From NCBI RefSeq assembly GCF_002812085.1, contig NZ_NPDM01000003.1:126501-190500 (forward strand): DNA of 64,000 nt. Reading direction: 5' to 3'. Source of the DNA: Leptospira levettii. GTDB lineage: Bacteria > Spirochaetota > Leptospiria > Leptospirales > Leptospiraceae. Both the position numbers and the translations under genes were made by a program. Shown piece by piece: positions 52,454-62,167 of the stretch (its first letter is position 1; each line of letters starts with the position of its first letter). Below the pieces are notes generated by a model. That model searched no databases. It was given only the letters and a program-made list of their open reading frames with translations, and was not told the origin of the DNA.

Positions 52454-55400
52454 TTGTTTACGATTGGAAAATACAAAGTAACAAAAGAACTCCATTTAGG
52501 AAAAAGGAGTTCTGTTTATATTGGAGAAGATGATAAAAAATCTCCAGTTGTTGTGAAACTATTAAATAGAGATTATCCGGATAATCACGAAATTACAAAA
52601 TTTAAAAATGAATTTGAAATTCTTAAATCAATAGATTCAAACTACACCTTAAAACCTTTAAGTTTTGAATCTTACCAAAACACAGTTGCAATCGTTTTTC
52701 CTCATATCGAATACACTGATCTCGCTAAACTTCAATTAAGTGGAAAATATAGCAATCTCCATACATTTTTAAATATCTCAATCGAGATTTGTCGTGCACT
52801 TTCAGACATTCATAAAGCGAAAGTGGTTCATAACGATATCAAAGCACAGAATATCATATATCATCCTGAAACTGGCGAATTGAAGATTATTGATTTTGGT
52901 TCCGCAACGATGTTAACTCATAGAAGTTTTTATCTTCCGATGAACCAAAATTTAACAGGAACACTGGCACATATTTCTCCAGAACAAACTGGGAGAATGA
53001 ACCGGACTGTTGATTACCGCACAGACTTTTATTCGTTAGGTGTAACCTTATACCAACTCATCACTGGTGAACTTCCATTTTTATACACTGATAGTTTGGA
53101 AATGGTCCATGCACATTTGGCTAGAATCCCATTACCTCCAAAGGAAAGGAGTAATGCTCCAAAAATCTTATCAGATCTAATCATGAAACTTTTGGAAAAA
53201 AATCCAGAAGATCGTTACCAAACTGCGACTGGATTACTTTCTGATTTAATCACAATTCAATCTGTCTTGTTAGAAAATGGAAAAGAAGATTTAGATTCCT
53301 TTCAAATGGAGTTGGCAAAAAATGATAAATCTTCTCGTTTCCAAATTCCAAAAAAGTTATATGGTAGGGAGTCACAACTTAAAACTTTTGAAGAAAAATT
53401 TCTAAATGCAACGGAAGGTAAAATAGAAACCTTCTTAATTTCAGGACGTTCAGGGATTGGAAAGTCGGCTTTAATAAACGAAATCCAAAAACCAGTTACA
53501 ATAGAACGTGCTTACTTTACGACAGGTAAATTTGATTTATATAAAAAATCGATTCCTTATCGTGCCATCAATCTTGCATTACAAGGATTGGTGAAACAGT
53601 TGTTATCTGAAAATGAAACTTCTGTAAAAGAATGGAAAAAAATCCTAACCCAAACCTTAGGTGCAAACGCTAAGTTAATCATCGATGTAGTGCCTGAGCT
53701 TGCTCAATTATTGGGAGACGTAGAAACTCCACCAGAATTGGATACGGTAGAAACAGAAAATCGATTTCATTTGGTTTTTAGAAAATTTTTGCGAACAGTG
53801 TGTACAAAGGAACATCCTGTGGTGATGTTTTTAGATGATTTACAGTGGGCAGATTCTTCTAGTATACTTTTATTAAAAGAAGCAATCACCGATCCTGAAA
53901 TCTCGTATTTTTTTATCATCTTATCGTACCGAGATAATGAAGTAAGTCCCACGGATCCATTTTTTCGAATGTTGGAAGAACTTCGGGAAACAAAAACTTC
54001 CATCACTGAAATTCGATTAGAACCACTAACAGAATCTGATATTTCGATACTTGTTTCCGATACATTGTCATTACCTGAATCAGAAATTAAAGGGATTTCT
54101 GAAATCATTTGGAAAAAAACAAAGGGAAATCCTTTCCACGTAAATGAAATGTTTAAGAATCTTTATGAAAGATCTTATATCCAATTTTCTGAAAATCGAT
54201 GGGTTTGGGATAAGGAAAAAATCAATACAGTCAATATTTCTGAGAATGTAATTGATTTGATCATCGATAAAATTTACCTGCAACCACCAGAATTAATCGA
54301 AGCATTAAAATTAACTGCATGTATAGGAAACTGGTTTCGACATGATATTTATGCGACGATTGCGGAGAGACCTTTTCATTTGGCATCGATGGATTTGGTT
54401 GCATTAGCAAACGAAGAATTCCTGATATTAGGTTTAGATGATGCCAATTTTACTCATGATAAAATCAGAGAAGCGATTTATAAAATCATTTCTCCGGAAG
54501 AAAAATCGAAGTTACATTATAAAATTGGAAAAACGTATTTATCAATACTTTATAAATTCAAATTAGACGATCATATATTCACGATTGTAAACCAACTCAA
54601 TTTAGGTGCTTCAGAAATTACACAAGATCAAGAGTTGGTCCAATTGCGCACCTTAAACGAAAGAGCAGGTTTTAAAGCACTCAATTCATCTGCATATGAT
54701 GCAGCATTCAGTTTTTTTGAACGTATGGTTGGATTGATGTTAGAAGATGAGTGGAATCATCAATACGAAAACACACTCAAACTTCATTTAGCTTATGCAA
54801 GATCAGCTTATCTGTCTAAAAATTTTGAAAAAGCTGAAAATAGTTTCAATCATATTGTGAAACATGCAAAAACAGATTTAGATAAAATTTTAGTTTATGA
54901 GTTACAAACTTCAATGCTTGTCACTCAAAACAAAATGAAAGAAGTATTGGTTACATTGAAGCAAGCGCTTCGATTATTGGGTGTTAGGTTGCCGAAAAAT
55001 GCTTCTGCACTGTCACCATTAAAAGAAATCGTAAAATTCAAATTTCGATTAGGAAGAAAACCAATTGAAGAATTGGAATTTTTGCCAATTGCAACAGACC
55101 CAAAATATCTGGCAATCATGCGGTTACTCAATGCTTGTATCGCACCATCTTTTTTAGCAGATCCAAACCTATTCCCAGTGATTGTTCTCAAAATGGTCAA
55201 TTATACATTGTTATATGGGCTTTGTGAACTAAGTGCATTTGGTTTTTCAGCGATGGGCATGATCCAAGGATCTGGGCTTGGTGATTATGATTCTGGGTAT
55301 AAGTTTGGTAAGTTAGGAATCAAATTAATTGATGTACTGGATGCCAAATCATTCAAATGTAGAACCTTATTTATGTATGCTTGTATGATTCTTCCTTGGA

Positions 55401-58168
55401 AAAATCATGCAAAAGAAGGTAAAAGTATTTTTTGGGATAGTTTCCTTGCGGGCATGGAAACAGGTGATCTACAATATGCATCTTATTCTTTAAATAACAT
55501 CCATTTCCAAGGATTATTATACCGAGAAAACTTGGATGATTTATACAAAAGCCAACTTCGTTATGATGCCTCACTCCTAAGTTTGAGGCAACACCATGCT
55601 TACCAAGTTCATCGTTTGAATATGCAAATTGTTGAAAATATGCGAGGTGAAACATCTGATCCTTTGAGTTTGGAAGGTCGATATTTTTTAGAATCAGAAA
55701 ACGTTAAAGAATGGGAAACATATGGTAACGCAAATGCTTTATTTGATTATTATTTATGTAAACTGAGGTTAGAATACTTTTTAGGAGATATACAAAAAGC
55801 ATATCAATTTTCTCTCAAATTAGATGGATTAGAGGGTGGGGTTTTTGCAATGATGTTTTTTCCTGAACATGTTTTTTTTGGAGCACTCGTCGTTTACGAA
55901 TTGTTATCAAATCCAAAATACACGGAATCAATCAACCGAAAAGATTTATTGAAACGCCTAAATACATTTTCAAAACGATTGAAGGTTTGGGCAAAAAATT
56001 CTCCAGATAATTTTGGTCATAAATATGAGATTATTTCTGCAATTGAATTATATTTGAGAAATAAAAAATCGGAAGCTGTTGTTGCTTGTAAAGCAGCAAT
56101 TACTTCGGCAAGAGAATCTGCATATATTCTAGAAGAAGCAATTGCAAATGAGATTTTGGTCCGAATGTGGAGAGAAACTGGTTTTGATCAATATAGTAAT
56201 CTACACCTTGTGGAAGCACATTATCGTTATGGCAAATACGGTTTTATTTCTAAGGTAAAACAGTTAGAAGCAGATCATATCTCTTTAAAGAAATACATTG
56301 GAAGGAATTTTAGAACAGATTCTACGGATAATGTTTCCTTGTTTAGTACAACAAAAGATATTTTTGGAGATGGTGGATCAAATTTAGATATCAATACAGT
56401 CATCAAAGCATCTCAAACGATTTCAGGTGAAATACAATTGAATCGTTTACTAGAAAAAATGATGAAGATTATCCTTGAGAATGCTGGTGCAGAACGTGGG
56501 TATTTTATTCTGAATTTTGATTCAAAATGGCAAGTGATTGCCGAATCCAATTTAGAAACAGAATCAGTTTCTGTTTATTCGGATTCTCCATTTGAATTGG
56601 ATTTTTCTCAAGCGATTACAACAATTCACGAAAATAAAATTCCAACACAAATCATTGGTTATGTGGTTCGTACGGGGGTTGTTGTCATTTGTGGTGATGC
56701 AGCCAGAGAAGGGGAATTTAAAAATGATCCATATGTGAAATCATATTTACCAAAATCTTTATTATGTTATCCAATTTTGAGTCATGGCACTGTAGTTGGA
56801 ATTGTATATCTAGAAAATAATTTAACTACGGATGCATTTACGCCAGGGAGAGTAGAAATTCTAAAAATTCTTTCTTCGCAAATTGCGGTTTCTATTGAGA
56901 ACTCTTTACTTTACACCAACTTGGAGCAAAAAGTTGATGAAAGGACAAAAGAGCTAAACTCTGCTTTAACGGAAGTTAAGGGGTTAAAAGAACAGCAGGA
57001 TGGTGATTATTTTCTTGCTTCTTTGTTGATTGAACCTTTGACACAAAATCATGCTGAATCTTCGAATATGAATATCCAGTTCTTAACGGAACAAAAGAAA
57101 AAGTTTAGTTATAAACAATGGAATTCTGAAATTGGCGGGGATTTATGTGTCTCTTCTTCCATTCAATTGCAAAATAAAAAATACATCGTTGTTTTGAACG
57201 GAGATGCAATGGGCAAGTCTATGCAGGGAGCAAGTGGTGCCCTTGTCATTGGTTCAGTATTTGAAGCAATCATCAAACGAAATGGACAATCTGAAGAATC
57301 AAAGGATATGACTCCTGAAAAGTGGGTGAGTAGTGCTTACTTTGAATTGCACAATACCTTAGTAACGTTTGATGGTTCCATGTTGATCTCGATGTTTCTT
57401 TGTTTGATTGATGATGAAACAGGATTTTTCTATTTTTTGAACGCGGAACACCCTCGTCCAGTTATCTATAGAAATGATAAAACGTTTTTCCTCCCACATA
57501 ACTATGTATGTGCGAAACTTGGCTTACTTGCTTCAAAGAAAAATCTTCAAATCAATACTTTCCAAATGGAAAAGGGAGATATCCTGCTCATTGGCTCAGA
57601 CGGAAGAGATGATATTCTCATTGGCTCTGAACAAGAAATGGAAGTGAATGAAGATGATGAATTATTTCTAAAAACTGCCAAAGAAGGGATGGGGGATTTA
57701 AATTTAATTCGAGATGCGATTAAAAAACAAGGAGAGTTAATCGACGACCTTTCATTGATACGTGTAGAGTATACTGGCGTCGGTTCAGAAATTAACATAC
57801 CAAAATCCCATCCAAAACACATTGTTTATTTGCGAGCTCTGACTTTGTATAAACAAAAACTTTGGGTCGAAGTTGAAAAAATGATTTCATCTCATTATCC
57901 AAATATCCACGAAGCCCCGCTCTCCTTTCAAAAAATCTATCTATACACAGAGCATAGGATGTCTGTTTTCCCACTACAGTTTGCAGTTACATACATCCAA
58001 AAAAATCCATCTGATAGTTTGACTTTGTTTTATATCGCCGAAGCCTTATTTGCCAATGGTGATTTTGGGGCTGCCTTTGATTATTCGGAGCGAGTGAAGT
58101 TGAGACGGCCTTACCACAAGGAAAACAACCGATTATTTGCTCGACTCATGGAACTTCGGCGTAAATAA
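52454..58168 (+). CDS. Multidomain Ser/Thr kinase - ATPase - GAF - PP2C phosphatase protein
   Basis: A 1904-residue cytosolic protein from a TTG with AAGGA before it. Domains in order: Ser/Thr kinase (about 5-265, VVHNDIKAQN at 123-132, IDFG, TGTLAHISPEQTGRMN), AAA/STAND-type ATPase (Walker A SGRSGIGKS at about 329-337, Walker B MFLDDLQWAD), helical TPR-like region (600-1290), GAF (1313-1480), coiled coil, PP2C phosphatase (1514-1764 with QQDGDYF, NGDAMGKS near 1581, GSDGRDD and DDLSLI) and a TPR-like tail. The first four parts are those of the kinase/ATPase/GAF/histidine-kinase sensors of other bacteria, but here a phosphatase takes the place of the histidine kinase. Kinase HRD reads HND; catalytic Asp and DFG are kept. 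Confidence 0.88.
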   Translation: MFTIGKYKVTKELHLGKRSSVYIGEDDKKSPVVVKLLNRDYPDNHEITKFKNEFEILKSIDSNYTLKPLSFESYQNTVAIVFPHIEYTDLAKLQLSGKYSNLHTFLNISIEICRALSDIHKAKVVHNDIKAQNIIYHPETGELKIIDFGSATMLTHRSFYLPMNQNLTGTLAHISPEQTGRMNRTVDYRTDFYSLGVTLYQLITGELPFLYTDSLEMVHAHLARIPLPPKERSNAPKILSDLIMKLLEKNPEDRYQTATGLLSDLITIQSVLLENGKEDLDSFQMELAKNDKSSRFQIPKKLYGRESQLKTFEEKFLNATEGKIETFLISGRSGIGKSALINEIQKPVTIERAYFTTGKFDLYKKSIPYRAINLALQGLVKQLLSENETSVKEWKKILTQTLGANAKLIIDVVPELAQLLGDVETPPELDTVETENRFHLVFRKFLRTVCTKEHPVVMFLDDLQWADSSSILLLKEAITDPEISYFFIILSYRDNEVSPTDPFFRMLEELRETKTSITEIRLEPLTESDISILVSDTLSLPESEIKGISEIIWKKTKGNPFHVNEMFKNLYERSYIQFSENRWVWDKEKINTVNISENVIDLIIDKIYLQPPELIEALKLTACIGNWFRHDIYATIAERPFHLASMDLVALANEEFLILGLDDANFTHDKIREAIYKIISPEEKSKLHYKIGKTYLSILYKFKLDDHIFTIVNQLNLGASEITQDQELVQLRTLNERAGFKALNSSAYDAAFSFFERMVGLMLEDEWNHQYENTLKLHLAYARSAYLSKNFEKAENSFNHIVKHAKTDLDKILVYELQTSMLVTQNKMKEVLVTLKQALRLLGVRLPKNASALSPLKEIVKFKFRLGRKPIEELEFLPIATDPKYLAIMRLLNACIAPSFLADPNLFPVIVLKMVNYTLLYGLCELSAFGFSAMGMIQGSGLGDYDSGYKFGKLGIKLIDVLDAKSFKCRTLFMYACMILPWKNHAKEGKSIFWDSFLAGMETGDLQYASYSLNNIHFQGLLYRENLDDLYKSQLRYDASLLSLRQHHAYQVHRLNMQIVENMRGETSDPLSLEGRYFLESENVKEWETYGNANALFDYYLCKLRLEYFLGDIQKAYQFSLKLDGLEGGVFAMMFFPEHVFFGALVVYELLSNPKYTESINRKDLLKRLNTFSKRLKVWAKNSPDNFGHKYEIISAIELYLRNKKSEAVVACKAAITSARESAYILEEAIANEILVRMWRETGFDQYSNLHLVEAHYRYGKYGFISKVKQLEADHISLKKYIGRNFRTDSTDNVSLFSTTKDIFGDGGSNLDINTVIKASQTISGEIQLNRLLEKMMKIILENAGAERGYFILNFDSKWQVIAESNLETESVSVYSDSPFELDFSQAITTIHENKIPTQIIGYVVRTGVVVICGDAAREGEFKNDPYVKSYLPKSLLCYPILSHGTVVGIVYLENNLTTDAFTPGRVEILKILSSQIAVSIENSLLYTNLEQKVDERTKELNSALTEVKGLKEQQDGDYFLASLLIEPLTQNHAESSNMNIQFLTEQKKKFSYKQWNSEIGGDLCVSSSIQLQNKKYIVVLNGDAMGKSMQGASGALVIGSVFEAIIKRNGQSEESKDMTPEKWVSSAYFELHNTLVTFDGSMLISMFLCLIDDETGFFYFLNAEHPRPVIYRNDKTFFLPHNYVCAKLGLLASKKNLQINTFQMEKGDILLIGSDGRDDILIGSEQEMEVNEDDELFLKTAKEGMGDLNLIRDAIKKQGELIDDLSLIRVEYTGVGSEINIPKSHPKHIVYLRALTLYKQKLWVEVEKMISSHYPNIHEAPLSFQKIYLYTEHRMSVFPLQFAVTYIQKNPSDSLTLFYIAEALFANGDFGAAFDYSERVKLRRPYHKENNRLFARLMELRRK

Positions 58169-58176
58169 ATCTACTT

Positions 58177-58560
58177 ATGTTATCAGTCGGGAACGACATT
58201 GTCGAAAACGAACGAATTCGAGAATTATTACAAAAACATGGGGATCGGTTTTTGAAACGAGTTTTCACCGATGATGAGGTCGAATATTGTCACAAACACA
58301 AAGACCCGGTGCCTTTTTTAGCTGGAAGATTTGCGTGCAAAGAAGCGGTCATCAAAGCCCTGAACTTGGAACCTGGTGAGGTTGCCGATATGCGCGAGAT
58401 TGAGCTAGCTGGAACCAATTTTGGGAAAAAAACGCTAGTCATCCATGGGAAAACTGAGAAGTTTTTCCGTGAGAAAGGATTTACAGGTAGTTCGGTGTCC
58501 ATTAGCCATGCTGACCACTATTCAACCGCCGTTGTCGTATTCTATAAGGAGCTCAAATGA
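58177..58560 (+). CDS. acpS: Holo-[acyl-carrier-protein] synthase
   Basis: A 127-residue phosphopantetheinyl transferase. GNDIVENERI at the N-terminus holds the Mg-binding Asp, FLAGRFACKEAVIKAL the Glu/Lys site and SVSISHADHYSTAVV the terminal motif. It charges ACP with its 4'-phosphopantetheine arm. The ATG is eight bases after the giant kinase stop. ACP substrates would also serve an AfsA-type enzyme three genes upstream, though AcpS is a housekeeping gene. Confidence 0.93.
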   Translation: MLSVGNDIVENERIRELLQKHGDRFLKRVFTDDEVEYCHKHKDPVPFLAGRFACKEAVIKALNLEPGEVADMREIELAGTNFGKKTLVIHGKTEKFFREKGFTGSSVSISHADHYSTAVVVFYKELK

Positions 58561-58781
58561 TCGTTAGTGATAAAATGAAGTCAGTGCTTGTACATTATAA
58601 CCAAGGACTTACTTTGTACAAATCTCGTAAATTTGCAGAAGCAAAAGAAGAATTCAAAAAAGCATTAGCGATCCATCCTGGAGACGGTCCTTCCAAACTT
58701 TATATTGAACGTTGTGATGATTACATCGCAGATCCTCCTCCTGAAGATTGGGATGGGGTGTATAACATGAAAACAAAATAG
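58557..58781 (+). CDS. Stand-alone TPR protein equal to a cyclase C-terminal tail
   Basis: A 74-residue protein with one TPR-like helix pair (GLTLYKSRKFAEAKEEFKKA) and the terminal phrase DPPPEDWDGVYNMKTK. The same TPR and ending close many bacterial adenylate/guanylate cyclases (CHASE2 type) as I remember them, but here no cyclase domain precedes it. Starts within the acpS stop (ATGA). Function unknown; a partner for cyclase-like proteins is a guess. Confidence 0.78.
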   Translation: MIVSDKMKSVLVHYNQGLTLYKSRKFAEAKEEFKKALAIHPGDGPSKLYIERCDDYIADPPPEDWDGVYNMKTK

Positions 58782-58786
58782 GAACT

Positions 58787-59155
58787 ATGTCAAAAAAAGA
58801 AATGCAACCTACCATCACAGAACACGGAGTCATTGCCACCATCTTAGGAAAGGAAACTGCTTTTAGCGGAACCTTAGCTTTTAAAAAACCACTTCAAATT
58901 TCTGGTGATTTCACTGGTGAAATCATTTCAGATGGATACTTGGTGATCAGCGAAGGTGCTCGTGTAAAAGCAAACATCAAAGCGGGAACCGTTGTTGTTG
59001 GTGGAACCATCATTGGAAATGTGACGGCAACTCAAAGATTAGAGATGTTATCAACAGGAAAAGTCCAAGGCAACATTCGCACTGCAAAATTACAAATAGC
59101 AGATGGAGTTATTTTTGATGGTAACTGCGAAATGTTGAGTAACGACGAGACTTAG
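58787..59155 (+). CDS. Bactofilin
   Basis: A 122-residue bactofilin: the right-handed beta-helix core runs from about residue 18 to 110 with the repeats LQISGDFTGEIISDG, EGARVKANIKAGTVVVGGTIIGNV and GKVQGNIRTAKLQIADG. Bactofilins polymerise without nucleotide and shape the cell or anchor enzymes; in Leptospira they affect helical form. Five bases after the TPR gene. Confidence 0.92.
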   Translation: MSKKEMQPTITEHGVIATILGKETAFSGTLAFKKPLQISGDFTGEIISDGYLVISEGARVKANIKAGTVVVGGTIIGNVTATQRLEMLSTGKVQGNIRTAKLQIADGVIFDGNCEMLSNDET

Positions 59156-59156
59156 T

Positions 59157-60938
59157 TTGTGGCAATTCCATCCATATAGTGTACTTCTTTTCCTAGCATT
59201 TGGCTTCAATCTTGGATTGGGGCTATTTGTATTAAAATCCTTTCGACTCAATTTAGTTAAATATTTATTAATCTTGGTTTTCGGTTCTATGATTTGGACT
59301 GGATTCTATGGACTTGATTTTGTTTACATCAGTACAAACTTACACCGAACATTCATTAGTTTGTTGTACATAGGTGTTGCCATTGCCAATGTTGGTATGG
59401 TATTAGTCTCAATTGAGTTTACAAACAACCAACATTTACTCACAAAACGTTTCTGGGTACTATTATTTCTTCAGCCTCTATTTACTGTGGCTGTATGTGT
59501 ATTAGATCCTATCTTTAAAACTTTAACACTCGATACCTATCTCATTAATGTGGGAGGCCGTATCCAATGGATTCAAGAAACAAATATAGGTGGTTTCATT
59601 GCCTCTTATTTACTTTCTTTTTTTTGGTCAGTATTTGTCGCATTACTCCTCATTAGAGGGATTTTTCAATCCAAATCGACAGAACGTAACCGTTACTTAC
59701 TAATTCTTGTTTCCTTTTTGTTTATTTGGATCGCAGCAGCTTTACATAAAATGGGGATTCGTCCTTTGCCTGGAATGAATATAACGGGCGTTATGTGCAC
59801 AATGCAGGCAATCATGATATTCTTTGCAATTGGATACTATCGAATGTTTGATTTGGTACCACTTGTGAGAAGTGAAATTGTAGATGAACTTGATGAAGCA
59901 GTTGTCATTTTAGATTTTAATCATCGCGTAGTCGATTGGAATAGTTCGGCTGAAAATTTATTTTGTGTAAAAGATAAGAATGTAGCCTTACTCCCTCACC
60001 AAGCTTTTTTCCATCATACACCAGAACTCATTACAAAATTGGACAATTTATCCATTAAAAAGACAATCACCAAATGGATATGGGAAAAAGATTCGAAGTA
60101 TTGGGAAGTCACAGCAAAACAGATTCGAGATTCGAATCGGAAAAAAATCGGTATGGTTCTTGTATTCCGTGATAATACAGAGCAAAGAAATTTAGAAAAA
60201 CAAATGGCAAACGTGAACCGTGAGCTTCTTGTTGCCAATGGAACCAAAGATCGATTTTTATCGATCATCTCACATGATTTACGTGGTCCTTTGGCTGGCA
60301 TAAAAATGTTACTCAAAGTATTAAACGAGGATATGAAGAAAAAAGAAGATGCGTTAGCAGGTATGACACAGTCTTTACTTGATGCAACAGAATCTGTTTT
60401 TTCTCTCTTGGAAAATCTTTTAGAATGGTCTAAGTTACAACGAGGACAAGAAGAATTTAGACCAAATTTTTACCGATTGGATTCAATCGTTTTAGAATGC
60501 CTTGATTTGTTTGCTTTAAGTGCAAAAAATAAAGACATTCATTTTGAGACCAAAATCCCAAATCATGCGATGGTGTATTGTGATGATCGAATGATCATCA
60601 CTGTGATTCGAAATTTAATCTCCAATGCATTGAAATTTAGTCATCAAAATGGTAAAATTGAGATTTCTGCAATTGATACCGGATACCATTGGATGGTTTC
60701 TGTTAAAGATTTTGGTGTTGGAATGTCTAAAACTACGATCGATAAATTATTTAAACCTGGCGAAGTGATTAAATCAGTTGGGACACAAGGAGAAACTGGG
60801 AATGGTATTGGACTTCTCTTGTGTTCGGAATTTGTAACGGTGAATGGTGGTACATTAACAGCTGATAGTGATGGAATGTCAGGGTCTATTTTTCAATTTA
60901 GTCTCCCAAAAAAGGAAAACGAGGAAATTCTTATATGA
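59157..60938 (+). CDS. Histidine kinase with 7TM N-terminus and PAS domain
   Basis: A 593-residue sensor. Seven hydrophobic helices (about 1-230) resemble the histidine-kinase N-terminal 7TM region. A PAS domain (about 240-345, VVILDFNHRVVDWNSSAENLF) is followed by HisKA with the phospho-acceptor in SHDLRGPLAG (His about 371) and a HATPase domain (N box NLISNALKFS, GVGMS, GNGIGLLL). Start is a TTG at 59157 two bases after bactofilin. No response regulator is adjacent, so it acts on one elsewhere. Overlaps the SDR by four bases. Confidence 0.9.
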   Translation: MWQFHPYSVLLFLAFGFNLGLGLFVLKSFRLNLVKYLLILVFGSMIWTGFYGLDFVYISTNLHRTFISLLYIGVAIANVGMVLVSIEFTNNQHLLTKRFWVLLFLQPLFTVAVCVLDPIFKTLTLDTYLINVGGRIQWIQETNIGGFIASYLLSFFWSVFVALLLIRGIFQSKSTERNRYLLILVSFLFIWIAAALHKMGIRPLPGMNITGVMCTMQAIMIFFAIGYYRMFDLVPLVRSEIVDELDEAVVILDFNHRVVDWNSSAENLFCVKDKNVALLPHQAFFHHTPELITKLDNLSIKKTITKWIWEKDSKYWEVTAKQIRDSNRKKIGMVLVFRDNTEQRNLEKQMANVNRELLVANGTKDRFLSIISHDLRGPLAGIKMLLKVLNEDMKKKEDALAGMTQSLLDATESVFSLLENLLEWSKLQRGQEEFRPNFYRLDSIVLECLDLFALSAKNKDIHFETKIPNHAMVYCDDRMIITVIRNLISNALKFSHQNGKIEISAIDTGYHWMVSVKDFGVGMSKTTIDKLFKPGEVIKSVGTQGETGNGIGLLLCSEFVTVNGGTLTADSDGMSGSIFQFSLPKKENEEILI

Positions 60939-61792
60939 GTCAAATTATTTTAGTAACAGGTGCAACCGATGGAATCGGTAGAGTTTGTGCACATTCATTT
61001 GCAAAATCTCAGAATGAATTGATATTGGTTGGTCGAAATCCAGAAAAATTATCAGCTCTCGTATATAGTCTACAAGTTCATGGTGTGAAAGTTCATTCCT
61101 ATGTTTGTGATTTGTCTCTGGCAAAAGAAACTTTTGTTTTGACTGAAAAAATACGAAACAATCATCCTAAAATAGATGTTTTACTCAATAATGCAGGAGC
61201 GTATTTTGATAAAAGAACTGTCACTAACGAAGGATTGGAATCCACTTTTGCTTTAAACCACTTAAATTATTTTATCATGGCTCTTGGATTATTGCCTTCA
61301 CTTAAGAATGCAAGCCAAGCACGTATTATCAATGTTGCCTCTCGTGCTCATGAAGGTGTAACCTTAGATTTTAAAGATATATTTGGTGAATCCAACTATT
61401 CTGGATGGAAACAATACCAAAGATCCAAATTGATGAATATTTATTTCACGTATGAACTAGCCGAAAGACTAAACCAAACAAAAATTAAAGTGAACTGTTT
61501 GCACCCTGGTTTTGTGAAAACAAAATTTGGACAAAATAATGAAGGGCTTGCGAAAGTGCTAATCACCTTTGCACAGAATATTTTTGCTATTTCGGAAGAG
61601 AAAGGTGCAGAAACTTCCATTTACCTTGCAACAGAACCAAGTATAAGTAATGTTTCAGGGAAGTACTTTGTAAAAAAGAAGGCAAAGAATAGTTCTCCTG
61701 TTTCCTATGATAAAACAATCAGAAGGAATTTGTGGACTTATACAGAAGACCTTCTGAAACATAAATTTTCCTTTCGGTTCCCTGGAAATTAG
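60935..61792 (+). CDS. SDR-family oxidoreductase (retinol-dehydrogenase-like)
   Basis: A 285-residue short-chain dehydrogenase. Coenzyme loop TGATDGIGRV, NNAG in LLNNAGAYF, Ser in NVASRAH and YQRSK hold the catalytic residues. The long N-terminal and C-terminal sections match the retinol-dehydrogenase/WW-oxidoreductase subgroup that acts on lipids or polyketides. ATG overlaps the histidine kinase stop (ATGA). Confidence 0.88.
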   Translation: MSQIILVTGATDGIGRVCAHSFAKSQNELILVGRNPEKLSALVYSLQVHGVKVHSYVCDLSLAKETFVLTEKIRNNHPKIDVLLNNAGAYFDKRTVTNEGLESTFALNHLNYFIMALGLLPSLKNASQARIINVASRAHEGVTLDFKDIFGESNYSGWKQYQRSKLMNIYFTYELAERLNQTKIKVNCLHPGFVKTKFGQNNEGLAKVLITFAQNIFAISEEKGAETSIYLATEPSISNVSGKYFVKKKAKNSSPVSYDKTIRRNLWTYTEDLLKHKFSFRFPGN

Positions 61793-61793
61793 T

Positions 61794-62129
61794 ATGGGTT
61801 ATTTTCATCAAAAAAATCCAATGATTATCCCTGTCCCTGGGAATAAAACAATTGAGGAACATTTTGGAATCCCATCTACAAATACTAAGGAAGTATCCAT
61901 TGCACATATGATTGCACCTCCTGGTTGGGGTGAACCCTTCCAGACACCTAACTTCGATGAGTGGACACTGATGGTAAGAGGTAAAAAACAAATTGAAGTT
62001 GATGGCGAAGTATTAATTTTATCAGCTGGGGAATCAATCTTGATCCAAAAAGGATCAAGAGTTCGTTATTCAAATCCATTTTCGGAAGATGCAGAGTATT
62101 GGTCTCTTTGTAACCTGCTTTTACCATAG
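61794..62129 (+). CDS. Cupin-domain protein
   Basis: A 111-residue single cupin. The core is seen in PNFDEWTLMVRGKKQIEVDGE and LSAGESILIQKGSRVRYSNP; the usual metal His residues are mostly absent, so it may bind a small ligand without a metal. Two bases after the SDR. Function unknown. Confidence 0.82.
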   Translation: MGYFHQKNPMIIPVPGNKTIEEHFGIPSTNTKEVSIAHMIAPPGWGEPFQTPNFDEWTLMVRGKKQIEVDGEVLILSAGESILIQKGSRVRYSNPFSEDAEYWSLCNLLLP

Positions 62130-62167
62130 AAGCTGTCAATCGAGAAGAAGAATAGAACTCGAATTGT

